Positions 9,321 to 17,982 of a stretch of DNA of 64,000 nucleotides are shown here, piece after piece. Both the position numbers and the translations under genes were made by a program. This DNA comes from Geomicrobium sp. JCM 19038 (GTDB lineage Bacteria > Bacillota > Bacilli > Bacillales > Marinococcaceae), in the NCBI RefSeq assembly GCF_000698125.1, contig NZ_BAXA01000006.1, positions 124,001 to 188,000 of the forward strand, read 5' to 3'. How positions within the stretch are numbered: position 1 is the stretch's first letter; every line of letters starts with the position of its first letter. Below the pieces are notes generated by a model, which worked only from the letters and a program-made list of their open reading frames with translations, did not search any database and was not told where the DNA came from.

Positions 9321-9361
9321 AAGTACGCACTTTTAGGAACCATAGTATACTAAATGATACT
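9321..9361. promoter_or_regulatory. Candidate HxlR operator in the divergent intergenic region
   Basis: AGTAT at 9344 and ATACT ending at 9361 form an inverted repeat just before the HxlR ribosome binding site, and AAGTACGCACTT at 9321 is a second smaller palindrome. HxlR-family proteins bind such dyads in divergent promoters; the assignment here is by position only. Confidence 0.4.
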
Positions 9362-9375
9362 TAGGAGGGATCTCG

Positions 9376-9729
9376 ATGAAGTATGAACCCGACTTTTGTA
9401 AAATAGATGACGCATTAACAATTATTGTCGGCAAGTGGAAACCAATTATTCTCCTTCACCTGCTTAATCACGGAACTCAACGCTTCTCTGAGTTACGAAG
9501 TCAAATGCCTGGTATTACCCAGAAAATGCTCACGAAGCAGTTGCGTGAACTTGAAGAAGAAGACATCGTTTCACGAAAAGTCTATCCTCAAGTTCCACCG
9601 AAAGTCGAGTATTCCATCACAGATTATGGACGTACGCTTCAACCGATCCTTGAAGCAATGCATGAGTGGGGAACGAAACACCACGCACACCGCCTTAAGA
9701 AAGAAAATACGACTTCACACGAATCCTAA
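9376..9729 (+). CDS. HxlR-family winged-helix transcriptional regulator
   Basis: 117 aa, a compact MarR-like winged-helix dimer. Family hallmarks are present: an N-terminal cysteine in EPDFCKIDDAL, GKWKPIILLHLL (about residues 21-32), RFSELRSQMPGITQKMLTKQL as the recognition region, and YSITDYGRTLQPIL. The N-terminal cysteine suggests possible redox or electrophile sensing, as in YodB/HypR. It is divergent from the flavin monooxygenase/reductase pair, which it probably controls. TAGGAGGG precedes the ATG. Confidence 0.9.
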   Translation: MKYEPDFCKIDDALTIIVGKWKPIILLHLLNHGTQRFSELRSQMPGITQKMLTKQLRELEEEDIVSRKVYPQVPPKVEYSITDYGRTLQPILEAMHEWGTKHHAHRLKKENTTSHES

Positions 9730-9809
9730 TGGAAATGGACAATATAGCCCTGTCTCATGTAGGATAGTGGAGGGGAACTCTTGATACCATCAGTAAAGGA
9801 GACATACTC

Positions 9810-10523
9810 ATGACAGAACATAAACAAACCGCTCACATTAATCCAGAAGGTAAAGAAATCGCGGAAACGGTTCTTCTACCAGGAGATCCATTACGTGCGA
9901 AATTTATTGCAGATAACTATTTAGAAGACGTTGTTCAATTTAATAGCGTTCGCAACATGTTTGGCTATACAGGAACGTATAACGGAAAGAAAATCTCAGT
10001 AATGGGGACAGGCATGGGTGTACCGAGTATCGGCATTTACTCATGGGAACTCATTAACATTTTCGGAGTGAAAAATTTAATTCGCGTCGGTTCATGTGGA
10101 GCGCTTCAAGACGACTTGAACCTTTACGACATTATTTTCGCTATGGGTGCTTCTACGAACTCGAACTATGTTAGCCAGTACAACTTACCAGGCCACTATG
10201 CGCCGGTTGCATCGTACGAGCTTCTTGAGAAAGCGAAGAACATCGCTGACGAGCAAGGTCAGACGGTTCACGTAGGAAACGTCCTAACAAGTGACACGTT
10301 CTACAATGCCGACGAAACTGCCGCTAAAAAGTGGAGTGACATGGGCATTCTCGGTATTGAAATGGAAGCTGCTGCTCTTTACATGAACGCAGCTGCCGCT
10401 GGCGTAAATGCACTGACAATCCTTACTGTAAGTGACCACGTATTCAAGCAAGAAGAAACAACTGCTGATGAACGCCAAAATTCATTTACGAAAATGATGG
10501 ATATCGCACTTAACCTTGCGTAA
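9810..10523 (+). CDS. deoD: Purine-nucleoside phosphorylase DeoD
   Basis: 237 aa hexameric (trimer-of-dimers) phosphorylase that cleaves purine (deoxy)nucleosides with phosphate to base and (deoxy)ribose 1-phosphate. MPGDPLRAKFI-type phosphate motif (here LPGDPLRAKFIA, about residues 22-33), VMGTGMGVPSIGIYSWEL, IRVGSCGAL, GIEMEAAALY for the ribose site, and TVSDH with the catalytic Asp are all present. Length matches the family. It is monocistronic, with GGAGACATACTC upstream and a strong terminator downstream. Confidence 0.95.
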   Translation: MTEHKQTAHINPEGKEIAETVLLPGDPLRAKFIADNYLEDVVQFNSVRNMFGYTGTYNGKKISVMGTGMGVPSIGIYSWELINIFGVKNLIRVGSCGALQDDLNLYDIIFAMGASTNSNYVSQYNLPGHYAPVASYELLEKAKNIADEQGQTVHVGNVLTSDTFYNADETAAKKWSDMGILGIEMEAAALYMNAAAAGVNALTILTVSDHVFKQEETTADERQNSFTKMMDIALNLA

Positions 10524-10531
10524 CCATTGAT

Positions 10532-10572
10532 TAACTCCTTGCAAAGCAAAGGCTTTGCAAGGAGTTTTTTTG
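10532..10572 (+). terminator. Rho-independent terminator of deoD
   Basis: AACTCCTTGCAAAG / CTTTGCAAGGAGTT, a 14-base-pair stem with a short loop and seven Ts. Confidence 0.92.
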
Positions 10573-10701
10573 TTGTTCGACGTTATGCTCTACTTCAAAT
10601 CATGTGAGTAGAACTTGACCATCATTGCGATTTTTATCGCTTCTGCCCACAAACAATCACCTTTGTGAGCTGAACCGGTCGAACTCCCCTCAAAACCGAA
10701 G

Positions 10702-10738
10702 CCTGGAACTACAAAGTTTGATACTATAATAGTAGTTC
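10702..10738 (+). promoter_or_regulatory. Promoter with flanking inverted repeat before the cyclodeaminase operon
   Basis: A perfect TATAAT (10725-10730) lies about 60 bases before the start of the operon; the matching -35 region is poor. A perfect 7-base inverted repeat, GAACTAC at 10706-10712 and GTAGTTC at 10732-10738, encloses the -10 region and could be an operator for an unlinked regulator. Confidence 0.5.
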
Positions 10739-10790
10739 ACTTTTATTCTGAAAGTTCTTTCTACTACTTCTTTAAAAGGATGGATCTACG

Positions 10791-11774
10791 TTGAGAATTG
10801 TAAATGAGAAGCAATTAACATCACTTATGGACATGAAAGAAATTATTCAGCGAGTGGAAGTTGCTTTAGAAGAGTATTCTTCGGGGAGGACCAACACTCC
10901 AATTCGCACAGCTCTTCCTTACGATGACGAACAAAACACTGCCTTGTTTATGCCATCTGTAGCTGACGGTCTCCAAAAGATCGGCGTGAAAGTCGTCACC
11001 GTTGCTCCGAACAACAAAGATCTTGGCAAGAAACTCATTAATGGGTTTGTCGCTCTTTCCGATTACAAAACGGGCGAACCCGTTGCCATATTAGAAGGTT
11101 CCTACTTAACGATGATTAGAACGGGGGCTATCTCAGGAGTTGCAACGAAATATTTAGCAAAGCAGAACGCAACGACACTCGCCATCATTGGAACTGGTGA
11201 ACAAGCCTTCGGCCTCGCCGCTGCCGTGTTTGCTACGAGAGACATTACAGACGTTCACCTTTACAATCGCTCCAAAGAAAAAGCTGAGGCTTTTGCTCAT
11301 AAACTACAGCATGATTTAAGTCAGCCCGCGAACGTCCACTTCCATGATCAGGCCGATGATGCTGTTACACATGCCGAAATTATCGTAACCGCAACAAATT
11401 CATCAACACCCGTGTACAACGCTTCACTACAACCTGGCACTCACGTCAATGCAGTCGGATCGTTTCGACCTACGATGCAAGAACTACCGACACATACCGT
11501 GACAGATGCACATAAAGTTGTTGTTGAAGCTGTCGATGCTGCACTTGAAGAGACAGGGGACCTTATTACTCCGATTGAGAATGGCGATTATCAAGTGAAT
11601 CAAATCCACGGGGAACTCGGAAAAATTGTTTCTGGTGAACTTAGCTGCCGTGAACATGATGAAGAAATTACCGTCTTCAAATCCGTTGGCCTTGCCATCG
11701 TTGATATTGTCGTTGCGAATTATTTTTACGAAAAGGCCATAGATACAAACACAGGGACCGATGTTGACTTTTAA
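10791..11774 (+). CDS. Ornithine cyclodeaminase / mu-crystallin family protein
   Basis: 327 aa NAD(P)-dependent enzyme of the OCD/CRYM family, which includes ornithine cyclodeaminase, alanine dehydrogenase of archaeal type and ketimine reductases. The Rossmann motif is IIGTGEQAFG (about residues 133-142) with LYNRS after beta-2; MIRTGAISGVATKYLA and VNAVGSFRPTMQEL are family landmarks. The TTG start at 10791 is preceded by AAAGGATGG. It is first in an operon with an amidohydrolase and a quinone reductase, so it may process an imine or amino acid from a nitrogen-containing compound. The exact reaction is not predictable. Confidence 0.88.
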   Translation: MRIVNEKQLTSLMDMKEIIQRVEVALEEYSSGRTNTPIRTALPYDDEQNTALFMPSVADGLQKIGVKVVTVAPNNKDLGKKLINGFVALSDYKTGEPVAILEGSYLTMIRTGAISGVATKYLAKQNATTLAIIGTGEQAFGLAAAVFATRDITDVHLYNRSKEKAEAFAHKLQHDLSQPANVHFHDQADDAVTHAEIIVTATNSSTPVYNASLQPGTHVNAVGSFRPTMQELPTHTVTDAHKVVVEAVDAALEETGDLITPIENGDYQVNQIHGELGKIVSGELSCREHDEEITVFKSVGLAIVDIVVANYFYEKAIDTNTGTDVDF

Positions 11775-11812
11775 CAGGTAGATTGATGACTAAACAACAA
11801 AGGACGGATTAC

Positions 11813-13018
11813 ATGACAACCATTAAACGCGTACGCCTCGAAACAGGATACTTAGAAGAAAATGAATTCATCTATGGAAGTGCGACATCGCTCGTAGATA
11901 TTCAAATTAAAAATGGGAATGTCTCAAACATTACTCCCGCCTCAGAGGAACCAACCGACACTGATGCGTTTGATGGAAAGGAATTGTTGCTCCTTCCAGC
12001 CATTCGCGAAATGCATTGTCACTTAGATAAGAGTAAGTTAGGAGTGCCATGGCGACCGGTTACACCAGCAAGTAACCTTGTCGAACGATTCACGAAAGAA
12101 ATCGATGAACTTGATGCCCTCGACCTCCCTCTTAAAGAGCGGGCAAGAAACTTAATTGAACTTGAACGCTCACATGGAGTGACCTTCTTTCGATCGCACA
12201 TTGATGTTCACCCTAAAGTTGGTCAACGTTACTTAGAAGAAACCATTGAATTACTTCACGAATATAAGGGAACCTTTGAATATGAGCTTGTTGCGTTCCC
12301 TCAACACGGGTTACTTCGCTCAAACGCATACAACGATGTATTAACCGCACTCCAATCGGGCGCTACCCTCGTTGGTGGTGTTGACCCCTCCTCACTCGAT
12401 GGTGATTTAGAGCGGTCGTTACATCAAACGTTTGAACTGGCTACACAATTTAATGCACCGATTGACATCCACGTTCATGATCGTGACGATCACGGAAGAA
12501 ATACCGTACGTGAGTTATTACGCTTAACGAAAGAAGCCAAGTGGCAAAACAAGGTTGCCATTAGTCATGCATTTGGCTTAAACGACTTTATTGGCGAGGA
12601 GCGAAAAGAAGTATTTAAAGAACTCGCCGACACTGGCGTTCACATTATTTCTAGCCTACCTTTAAACGGGGTATTCCCACCTCTTGAAGAATTACATAAA
12701 GCGGGGGTACACGTATCACTTGGTTGCGATAATGTGTACGATTCCTGGTCACCTCTTGGCACTGGGAATGTAATTGAAAAGCTTAACCGCTATTTAGAAG
12801 TCTATCGAATGAGAAGCCAAGAAGACTTAACAGATGCATTGAGTCTCATTACTGACAAACCTTTTTCTTTAGCTAAAGGACAGCCTTGGTTGGTCGAGGG
12901 GATGGAGGCAGATTTCATTCTCGTTGATAGTTCATCAGCTGCAGAGTTTGTTGCAAGACAAAACCCTGTGCTGTACAGCTTTCACCGCGGAAAACTTGTT
13001 TATCAAAAAGAAGCTTAA
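11813..13018 (+). CDS. Cytosine-deaminase-like amidohydrolase
   Basis: About 401 aa metal-dependent hydrolase of the amidohydrolase superfamily, subgroup of cytosine/isocytosine deaminases. Metal and catalytic motifs: EMHCHLDKS (the HxH pair on strand 1), FFRSHIDVHP, DIHVHD (strand 5), ISHAFGL (strand 6) and SLGCDNVYDSWSP (catalytic Asp, strand 8). A flanking beta-sandwich is formed by both ends (LLLLPAI, VEGMEADFILVD). ATG 11813 has AAAGGACGG upstream; ATG 11786 would add nine residues. It is the second gene of the operon. The likely role is deamination or ring hydrolysis of a pyrimidine or similar heterocycle; the substrate is unknown. Confidence 0.88.
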   Translation: MTTIKRVRLETGYLEENEFIYGSATSLVDIQIKNGNVSNITPASEEPTDTDAFDGKELLLLPAIREMHCHLDKSKLGVPWRPVTPASNLVERFTKEIDELDALDLPLKERARNLIELERSHGVTFFRSHIDVHPKVGQRYLEETIELLHEYKGTFEYELVAFPQHGLLRSNAYNDVLTALQSGATLVGGVDPSSLDGDLERSLHQTFELATQFNAPIDIHVHDRDDHGRNTVRELLRLTKEAKWQNKVAISHAFGLNDFIGEERKEVFKELADTGVHIISSLPLNGVFPPLEELHKAGVHVSLGCDNVYDSWSPLGTGNVIEKLNRYLEVYRMRSQEDLTDALSLITDKPFSLAKGQPWLVEGMEADFILVDSSSAAEFVARQNPVLYSFHRGKLVYQKEA

Positions 13019-13033
13019 CGGAGGCACCTTATC

Positions 13034-13750
13034 GTGAACATATTGATTGTTTATGCTCATCCTGAACCGAAATCATTTAACGGTGCTTTAAAGGATGCGG
13101 CTGTCGAAGAATTAGAATCACAAGGTCACACGGTACGTGTGTCGGATTTGTATCAGGCAAACTTCAAAGCGATAGCGGACCGTGGTGATTTTGAACAACA
13201 AAGCAATCCAGATTTTTTTAAATACCAAGCTGAACAAGCACTTGCTTCTGAGGAGCATGGATTCCATCCTGAAATTCAGGCTGAACTTGATCGCTTGTTT
13301 TGGGCGGACTTTGTGATTTTTCAATTCCCATTGTGGTGGTACAGTGTGCCTGCAATTCTAAAAGGGTGGTTCGATCGGGTGTTTGCTGCTGGAACCATTT
13401 ATGGTGGAGGGCTAGGCAGGTATAGTGAAGGAGCTTTACGTGGTCGTAAAGCGATGCTATCAGTTACGGTTGGGTCTGCTGAAAAAGGCTTTAGCCCGAC
13501 TGGAATTGATGGAGACATGACGACCATTCTTTATCACATTAACCACGGGATGCTTTACTTTAGCGGCATGCAGCCTGTTGAACCTTATATTACCTACCAG
13601 CCTGCTCGCGCGAGCGTCGATGAACGTAAAGCCATGTTGGCTAGCTTTAGACAACATGTAAAAGCCATCGATGAACGATCATTGATTCATTATCACCCGA
13701 ATGATCACTTTGATGAGAACCATCAATTAAAGCCAGAACACCGTAAATAA
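13034..13750 (+). CDS. NAD(P)H:quinone oxidoreductase, flavodoxin-like fold
   Basis: 238 aa of the NQO1/MdaB/KefF-type family. It shows ILIVYAHPEPKSFNGAL at the N-terminus (FMN/FAD phosphate loop), FPLWWYSVPAILKGWFDRVFAAG (about residues 99-121) and a TVGSAEKGFSPTG stretch. It probably performs two-electron reduction of quinones or electrophiles. The GTG start at 13034 follows GGAGGCACC. It is the last gene of the three-gene operon and ends at a bidirectional terminator. Confidence 0.9.
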   Translation: MNILIVYAHPEPKSFNGALKDAAVEELESQGHTVRVSDLYQANFKAIADRGDFEQQSNPDFFKYQAEQALASEEHGFHPEIQAELDRLFWADFVIFQFPLWWYSVPAILKGWFDRVFAAGTIYGGGLGRYSEGALRGRKAMLSVTVGSAEKGFSPTGIDGDMTTILYHINHGMLYFSGMQPVEPYITYQPARASVDERKAMLASFRQHVKAIDERSLIHYHPNDHFDENHQLKPEHRK

Positions 13751-13754
13751 AATG

Positions 13755-13800
13755 ATAAAAGCGACCTTGTTCTTTTGTTAGAGAACAAGGTCGCTTTTAT
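13755..13800. terminator. Bidirectional rho-independent terminator
   Basis: AAAAGCGACCTTGTTCT / AGAACAAGGTCGCTTTT, a 17-base-pair stem with A and T runs on both sides. It separates the rightward quinone-reductase operon from the leftward 43-aa gene. Confidence 0.92.
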
Positions 13801-13803
13801 TGA

Positions 13804-13935
13804 TTACAAACCATTTTTAAAGAAAGAGGCAAACATCCTTGGCACGTACAACAAAACGTCTCCAAAGGCTCCAACCCAAGATGAGAGTAGTGGATCTCTG
13901 TTACGTGGTTGATTCCGTTCAACTTTCGCCAACAT
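13804..13935 (-). CDS. Small protein of 43 aa, unrecognised
   Basis: A short reading frame with an excellent site (GGGGAGG, seven bases before the ATG at 13935). It starts basic and polar (MLAKVERNQPRNRDP) and continues with the amphipathic LLSSWVGAFGDVLLYVPRMF and a FFKNGL end. It ends just inside the shared terminator. The strong translation signal and clean ending suggest a real peripheral membrane microprotein. Function unknown. Confidence 0.55.
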   Translation of the reverse strand: MLAKVERNQPRNRDPLLSSWVGAFGDVLLYVPRMFASFFKNGL

Positions 13936-13989
13936 ATTGACCTCCCCAAGAGTTTACTAACTTTAATATACCATGACTGAAAATTAATT

Positions 13990-14496
13990 CTACTCAACGT
14001 CTTCATCAAGAACTTGCTTCGTGAACGCTTCCGCATCTTCAACCGTTACTTCATCACCTAAATAATAGATCGAATAGAAATAATCACCGTGAGGAAAATG
14101 GTGGGAGACGTTCTCAATGTCCTCTCCAAATTGAGTGGCTTCGACATAATGTCCACCAATGGATACTTCTTCTGAATGGGTCGGAGTCGTTGGCGACACA
14201 TGAATTTCAAGGTTTATTTCTGGTTCGCCATCATAACCCCCATAGACATATTCAAAATCCGCAAGTTCTGCAATCTCTAAATTCGGTTCAGAAGATTCTC
14301 GGTGACCGTAATTTACGATAAGCGAATCTAAGGACATTGACTCGTTTTGCCAAATCGATAAAATCTCATAACTCGTATGTTCAGGAATGTTCACATTATA
14401 CGACGTCTCATCCACTTGTAGTTGTGCCTCAGAAACAGCACCATTGGAACAAGCGACCATAAAAATCACAAACAAAGAAATAACTATACTACGCAT
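13990..14496 (-). CDS. Putative lipoprotein, 168 aa
   Basis: Short signal peptide ending in lipobox FMVAC at about residue 15, followed by an acidic mature domain with no recognisable catalytic motif. The start at 14496 is preceded by AGGGGGAAG at normal distance; extensions upstream lack such a site. The mature part is rich in Glu, Tyr and Ser with a beta-strand-like pattern. The family is not recognised. Confidence 0.7.
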   Translation of the reverse strand: MRSIVISLFVIFMVACSNGAVSEAQLQVDETSYNVNIPEHTSYEILSIWQNESMSLDSLIVNYGHRESSEPNLEIAELADFEYVYGGYDGEPEINLEIHVSPTTPTHSEEVSIGGHYVEATQFGEDIENVSHHFPHGDYFYSIYYLGDEVTVEDAEAFTKQVLDEDVE

Positions 14497-14633
14497 TGAC
14501 TTCCCCCTTTGTAATTCTTTACCCATTTTCAATATACTGGAAACCAATCTACATTTTTCCGTTTACTTATTAAACCTCCTGTATTAAAGTTATTAAAGAT
14601 ATGTTATATCTGTAATACGAAAAGGATGATACG

Positions 14634-15206
14634 ATGACTAACGAAAAGCACGTAAAGAAAATCCAAGCATTAGAAAATGAGCATCGCCACACTCATTTTC
14701 CAGCAAGTACGTTACTTGACTTACTCCCATTATCAACTGAAAGTACCATTCTGGATTTAGGTGCTGGGACGGGCTATGTAACACTGCCTGCTGCAAAACA
14801 AACCTCAGGTGATGTGTACGCACTTGACCGGGATTTGAACATATTAAACTATCTAGAGCAATCTGCGAGTGAGCAACAATTAACGAACATCACAACGCTT
14901 GAAGCAGACTTTACATCCATTCCACTTCAAGATCAGCATGTTGATCTTGTGGTCGCATCCATTGCGCTTCATGAAATTAAACCACTTTCAAGCGCGTTAG
15001 CTGAAGCCTTCCGCGTAGTAAAACCAGGTGGAATGATTCAAGTCGTTGAACTTGAAGCCACAGAAAAGTCACGGGGTCCAAGAGTTTCTTCTAAAGATAT
15101 GTCGGCAGCACTTGAAGAAGCGGGCTTTGTGATGAGTCAAACTTTATTTCCAGATTTAACGATTGCAAACGAGCCTGTCTATATTCACCTAGCTACACGT
15201 CCATAA
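14634..15206 (+). CDS. Class I SAM-dependent methyltransferase
   Basis: 190 aa UbiE/COQ5-like Rossmann methyltransferase. Motif I is ILDLGAGTGYVTLPAA (about residues 39-54), the acidic end of beta-2 is YALDRD, motif II is LEADFTSIPLQDQHVDLVVA, and motif post-II is FRVVKPGGMIQVVE. The substrate is not inferable. AAAGGATGATACG precedes the ATG, and an AGATAT-GTT-ATATCT palindrome (14597-14611) lies about 25 bases upstream. Confidence 0.88.
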   Translation: MTNEKHVKKIQALENEHRHTHFPASTLLDLLPLSTESTILDLGAGTGYVTLPAAKQTSGDVYALDRDLNILNYLEQSASEQQLTNITTLEADFTSIPLQDQHVDLVVASIALHEIKPLSSALAEAFRVVKPGGMIQVVELEATEKSRGPRVSSKDMSAALEEAGFVMSQTLFPDLTIANEPVYIHLATRP

Positions 15207-15209
15207 ATT

Positions 15210-15440
15210 TTACAAGGGAACTTGGTTTTGTTGTTTCAGTTTCTCATGCTTTTCAAACATGAGAAACAAAAATAGACTTAGAACCATCAAGATCGTTGAA
15301 CCATTTACCATGTAATGAACGGCTGGCAACAATGAAACTCCCATTAATTGAACAAGTGAGACAATGAAGATAAACAAACCTAAAACTAAGACGAATAAAC
15401 GCATGACTTGTTTGAGTACGACCGTAGCTTTTAAGCTCAT
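15210..15440 (-). CDS. Two-TM membrane protein
   Basis: About 76 aa with two long hydrophobic helices (residues about 11-33 and 45-62) and a charged C-terminal tail (FEKHEKLKQQN). GGGAGG lies before the ATG at 15440; a TTG two codons earlier is possible. It is convergent with the methyltransferase gene, three bases apart. No family recognised. Confidence 0.6.
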   Translation of the reverse strand: MSLKATVVLKQVMRLFVLVLGLFIFIVSLVQLMGVSLLPAVHYMVNGSTILMVLSLFLFLMFEKHEKLKQQNQVPL

Positions 15441-15497
15441 CTTCAAGCCTCCCGAAAGTATAAGTTTGTAGAGTCGTTCGTTGGCGCGCCGATTTCT

Positions 15498-15668
15498 TCA
15501 CCTAAGGCGCTCCACGATGGTTCGATACAATTGATAACATCCACGAAAAAGGTTGTCATAAAACGTACCTAAGGTTCGATCCACAACAATCCGCACTCCT
15601 GCAAAAAACAGTGCAATCACAGCGATTATAAGCATAAGTGCAACGCCCGCTTGAATGCCAGACAACAC
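15498..15668 (-). CDS. Small single-TM protein, 56 aa
   Basis: GTG start at 15668 preceded by GGGTGG. One N-terminal membrane helix (GVALMLIIAVIALFFAGV, about residues 7-24) is followed by a basic, aromatic cytoplasmic tail with YDNLFRGCYQLYRTIVERLR. It precedes the 15440 membrane-protein gene by 57 bases on the same strand. The composition is protein-like, but no family is recognised. Confidence 0.5.
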   Translation of the reverse strand: MLSGIQAGVALMLIIAVIALFFAGVRIVVDRTLGTFYDNLFRGCYQLYRTIVERLR

Positions 15669-15789
15669 AACCACCCAATCTAATCAGAGTAAACGTAATG
15701 TAACACGAACAAGCGGAATTTTCAAATCAGTCAGATAAAAACTTTAGTCGAGACGAGCTTTACAGTGAAGTGATGTTTCTTAACATTAA

Positions 15790-15823
15790 TAAGACAGCAC
15801 CCTAGTCAAGGTACTGTCTCCCA
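15790..15823 (-). terminator. Probable terminator of the organosulfur operon
   Basis: GACAG-ACC / GGT-CTGTC imperfect stem just after the monooxygenase stop on the minus strand. The T-run beyond it is short. Confidence 0.55.
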
Positions 15824-15834
15824 AAATTTGCGCT

Positions 15835-17153
15835 TTATGCATTAACAACTACCGATGGCTTCGGTTTCTCTAGACCGAGGTGGTCACGAAGCGTTGTTCC
15901 TTCGTATCCTTCTCTAAAGATCCCTCGTTTTTGGAGCTCTGGCACGACGAGTTCTACAAAGCTTGACAATCCGTCTGGATAATTACCTGGACAAAGGTTG
16001 AATCCGTCACAGCCCCTTCCTTGAACCATCGTTCAAGGTCGTCAGCAACTTGTTCAGGATTCCCAATCAAGATTCGGTGTCCTCTTGAACCAGCGACGTG
16101 CTTATAAAGCTGGCGAACACTCATATTTTCACGCTTAGCGAGATCAAGAATGAGTTGGCGACGACTCTGGTTGCCGTTGTATTCAGGTAACGATTCAGGC
16201 AATGGAGAATCTAAATCATAATCTGTGAAATCAAAGCCACCCATATACTCAGATAACAACTCCAAGCCCACTTCTGGGACGATCAGTTCTTGTAATTCAT
16301 CATACTTCGCTTGCGCTTCTTCTTCTGTTTCCGCTACGTAGATGGACACACCAGGTAAGACTTTCACTTCATTAGGATTGCGTCCGTTTTCTTTTGCAAG
16401 CTTCTTCACTTCATCGTAGAAACGCTTTCCTTCTTCTAACGTCAATTGGGCAGTAAAAATAACTTCAGCATGCTTGGCTGCGAATGCCTTCCCTTGCGGT
16501 GAAGACCCTGCTTGAATAATTACGGGTTCACCTTGTGGAGAGCTTGAAGCATTTACGGGACCTTTGACGTTAAAATAATGACCGTCATGGTTTGTTTCAT
16601 GTAGGCGCTCTGAATCGAAGTAGGTGCCTGCTTCCTTATCACGAACGAGCGAGCCTTCTTCCCAACTTCCCCAAAGCTTCTTCACAACATCAAGAAATTC
16701 ATCGGCGCGCGTGTAACGCTCATCATGTTCCATATGAATGTTCTGACTGAAGTTCGCTGCTTCACCTGTATAATACGACGTCACAACGTTCCACCCTGTA
16801 CGTCCACGATTTAGATGATCAAGCGAGAGAAACTTTCTCGCGATATGAAAGGGCTCGTTATACGTCGTTGTTGCGGTAGCTGCCAAACCAATCTTAGTCG
16901 TCATGGCGCTTAGCGCACCGAGCAACGTGAACGGTTCAAAGCGCACTAACTCTGACGGATGTGACAAGTGATTGAATGATAATCCGTCTGATACGAAGAG
17001 CATATCAAGTTTCCCCTGCTCAGCAATTTGAGCAACATCGCGGTAAAAATCAAGGTTTTCAGGACTGTCTGCTGGTGTGTTCGGTTGCCTCCATGAAGCG
17101 ATATGATGACCAAATCCCATCAAAAAAACACCGATGTTCATTTTACGATCCAT
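15835..17153 (-). CDS. NtaA/SnaA/DszA-family FMNH2-dependent monooxygenase, C-terminal frameshift
   Basis: Luciferase-like monooxygenase of about 439 aa, related to nitrilotriacetate, pristinamycin IIA and dibenzothiophene-sulfone monooxygenases. Motifs include GRTGWNVVTSY (about residues 117-127), HDGHYFNVKGPVN and QAGSSPQGKAFAA, which bind FMN. One base is missing at about 16014; restoring it joins WFKEGA to DGFNLCPGNYPDGLSSFVE, the conserved C-terminus. It is the last gene of the sulfonate operon, and within that setting it probably cleaves a C-S bond of a second organosulfur substrate. Confidence 0.87.
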
Positions 17154-17178
17154 AGTACAAGTTCCTACCTTTCAGAAG

Positions 17179-17982
17179 TTAAGAGTTTCGTAAATTTTGA
17201 TAGGTTGGGTGCCAATTAAGAAGTCGTTTTTCCAATAGCTTCGCCAAAGTGTCGGCAATTTTTCCTAATACCGAATAAAGTAAAATCGCAAGAATGATGA
17301 CATCAATCTGCATGAACTCTCTTGCATTCATTGACATGTAACCGATGCCCGATGTTGCAGCAATCGTTTCTGCCACAATTAAAGTGACCCACATTACGCC
17401 TAATGCATAACGAACACCAACGAGAATGGAAGGCATCGCACCTGGTAAAATGACTTTCGTAAATAAGTGCCACTTCGAAATGCCATAAATACGGCTCATT
17501 TCAAGTAAGCCACGATCAACAGAGCGAATGCCATGGAACGTATTAATATAGACTGGGAACATAACCCCTGCCGTTACGAGAAAAATCTTCGCCGTCTCTC
17601 CGACACCAAACCAAATAATTACAAGTGGGATCATTGCAAGAATCGGGATGTTACGGAACATTTGAATGGTCGTGTCAGTATAGCGCTGCGAAGAGTTGGA
17701 CATTCCATTTAGCACTCCAAGAATGAAACCAAGTCCCCCGCCAATCAAGAACCCGACAGCTGCCCGGAAGAAACTTACACCGATGTGTTCAAAAATCTCT
17801 CCACTTAGGGTATACGTAATTGCTGTTGTCAGAACTTCATATGGACTAGCAATTAACTGCATCGCTCCAGTAGAAACAGAAACTTGCCAAACAACGAGCA
17901 AGATTACTGGTAGAACCCAAGGAGCAATGGAGTTTTGATATACATTCTTAAGACCGTGATGACGTATTGCTTTATTCGTCAT
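17179..17982 (-). CDS. ssuC: Aliphatic sulfonate ABC transporter permease
   Basis: 267 aa BPD-type inner-membrane permease with six predicted helices and the EAA loop MSRIYGISKWHLFTKVILPGAMPSI split around residues 165-190, which docks the ATPase. It overlaps the binding-protein gene by 11 bases. Similar permeases serve taurine or nitrate, but the SsuD-type monooxygenase next door favours sulfonates. Confidence 0.88.
   Translation of the reverse strand: MTNKAIRHHGLKNVYQNSIAPWVLPVILLVVWQVSVSTGAMQLIASPYEVLTTAITYTLSGEIFEHIGVSFFRAAVGFLIGGGLGFILGVLNGMSNSSQRYTDTTIQMFRNIPILAMIPLVIIWFGVGETAKIFLVTAGVMFPVYINTFHGIRSVDRGLLEMSRIYGISKWHLFTKVILPGAMPSILVGVRYALGVMWVTLIVAETIAATSGIGYMSMNAREFMQIDVIILAILLYSVLGKIADTLAKLLEKRLLNWHPTYQNLRNS

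Noticed and set aside
13797-14042. 81-codon minus-strand frame
   Set aside because: A different frame of the same strand holds a 43-aa product with a GGGGAGG site; the longer frame runs into the lipoprotein gene and has unusual composition.
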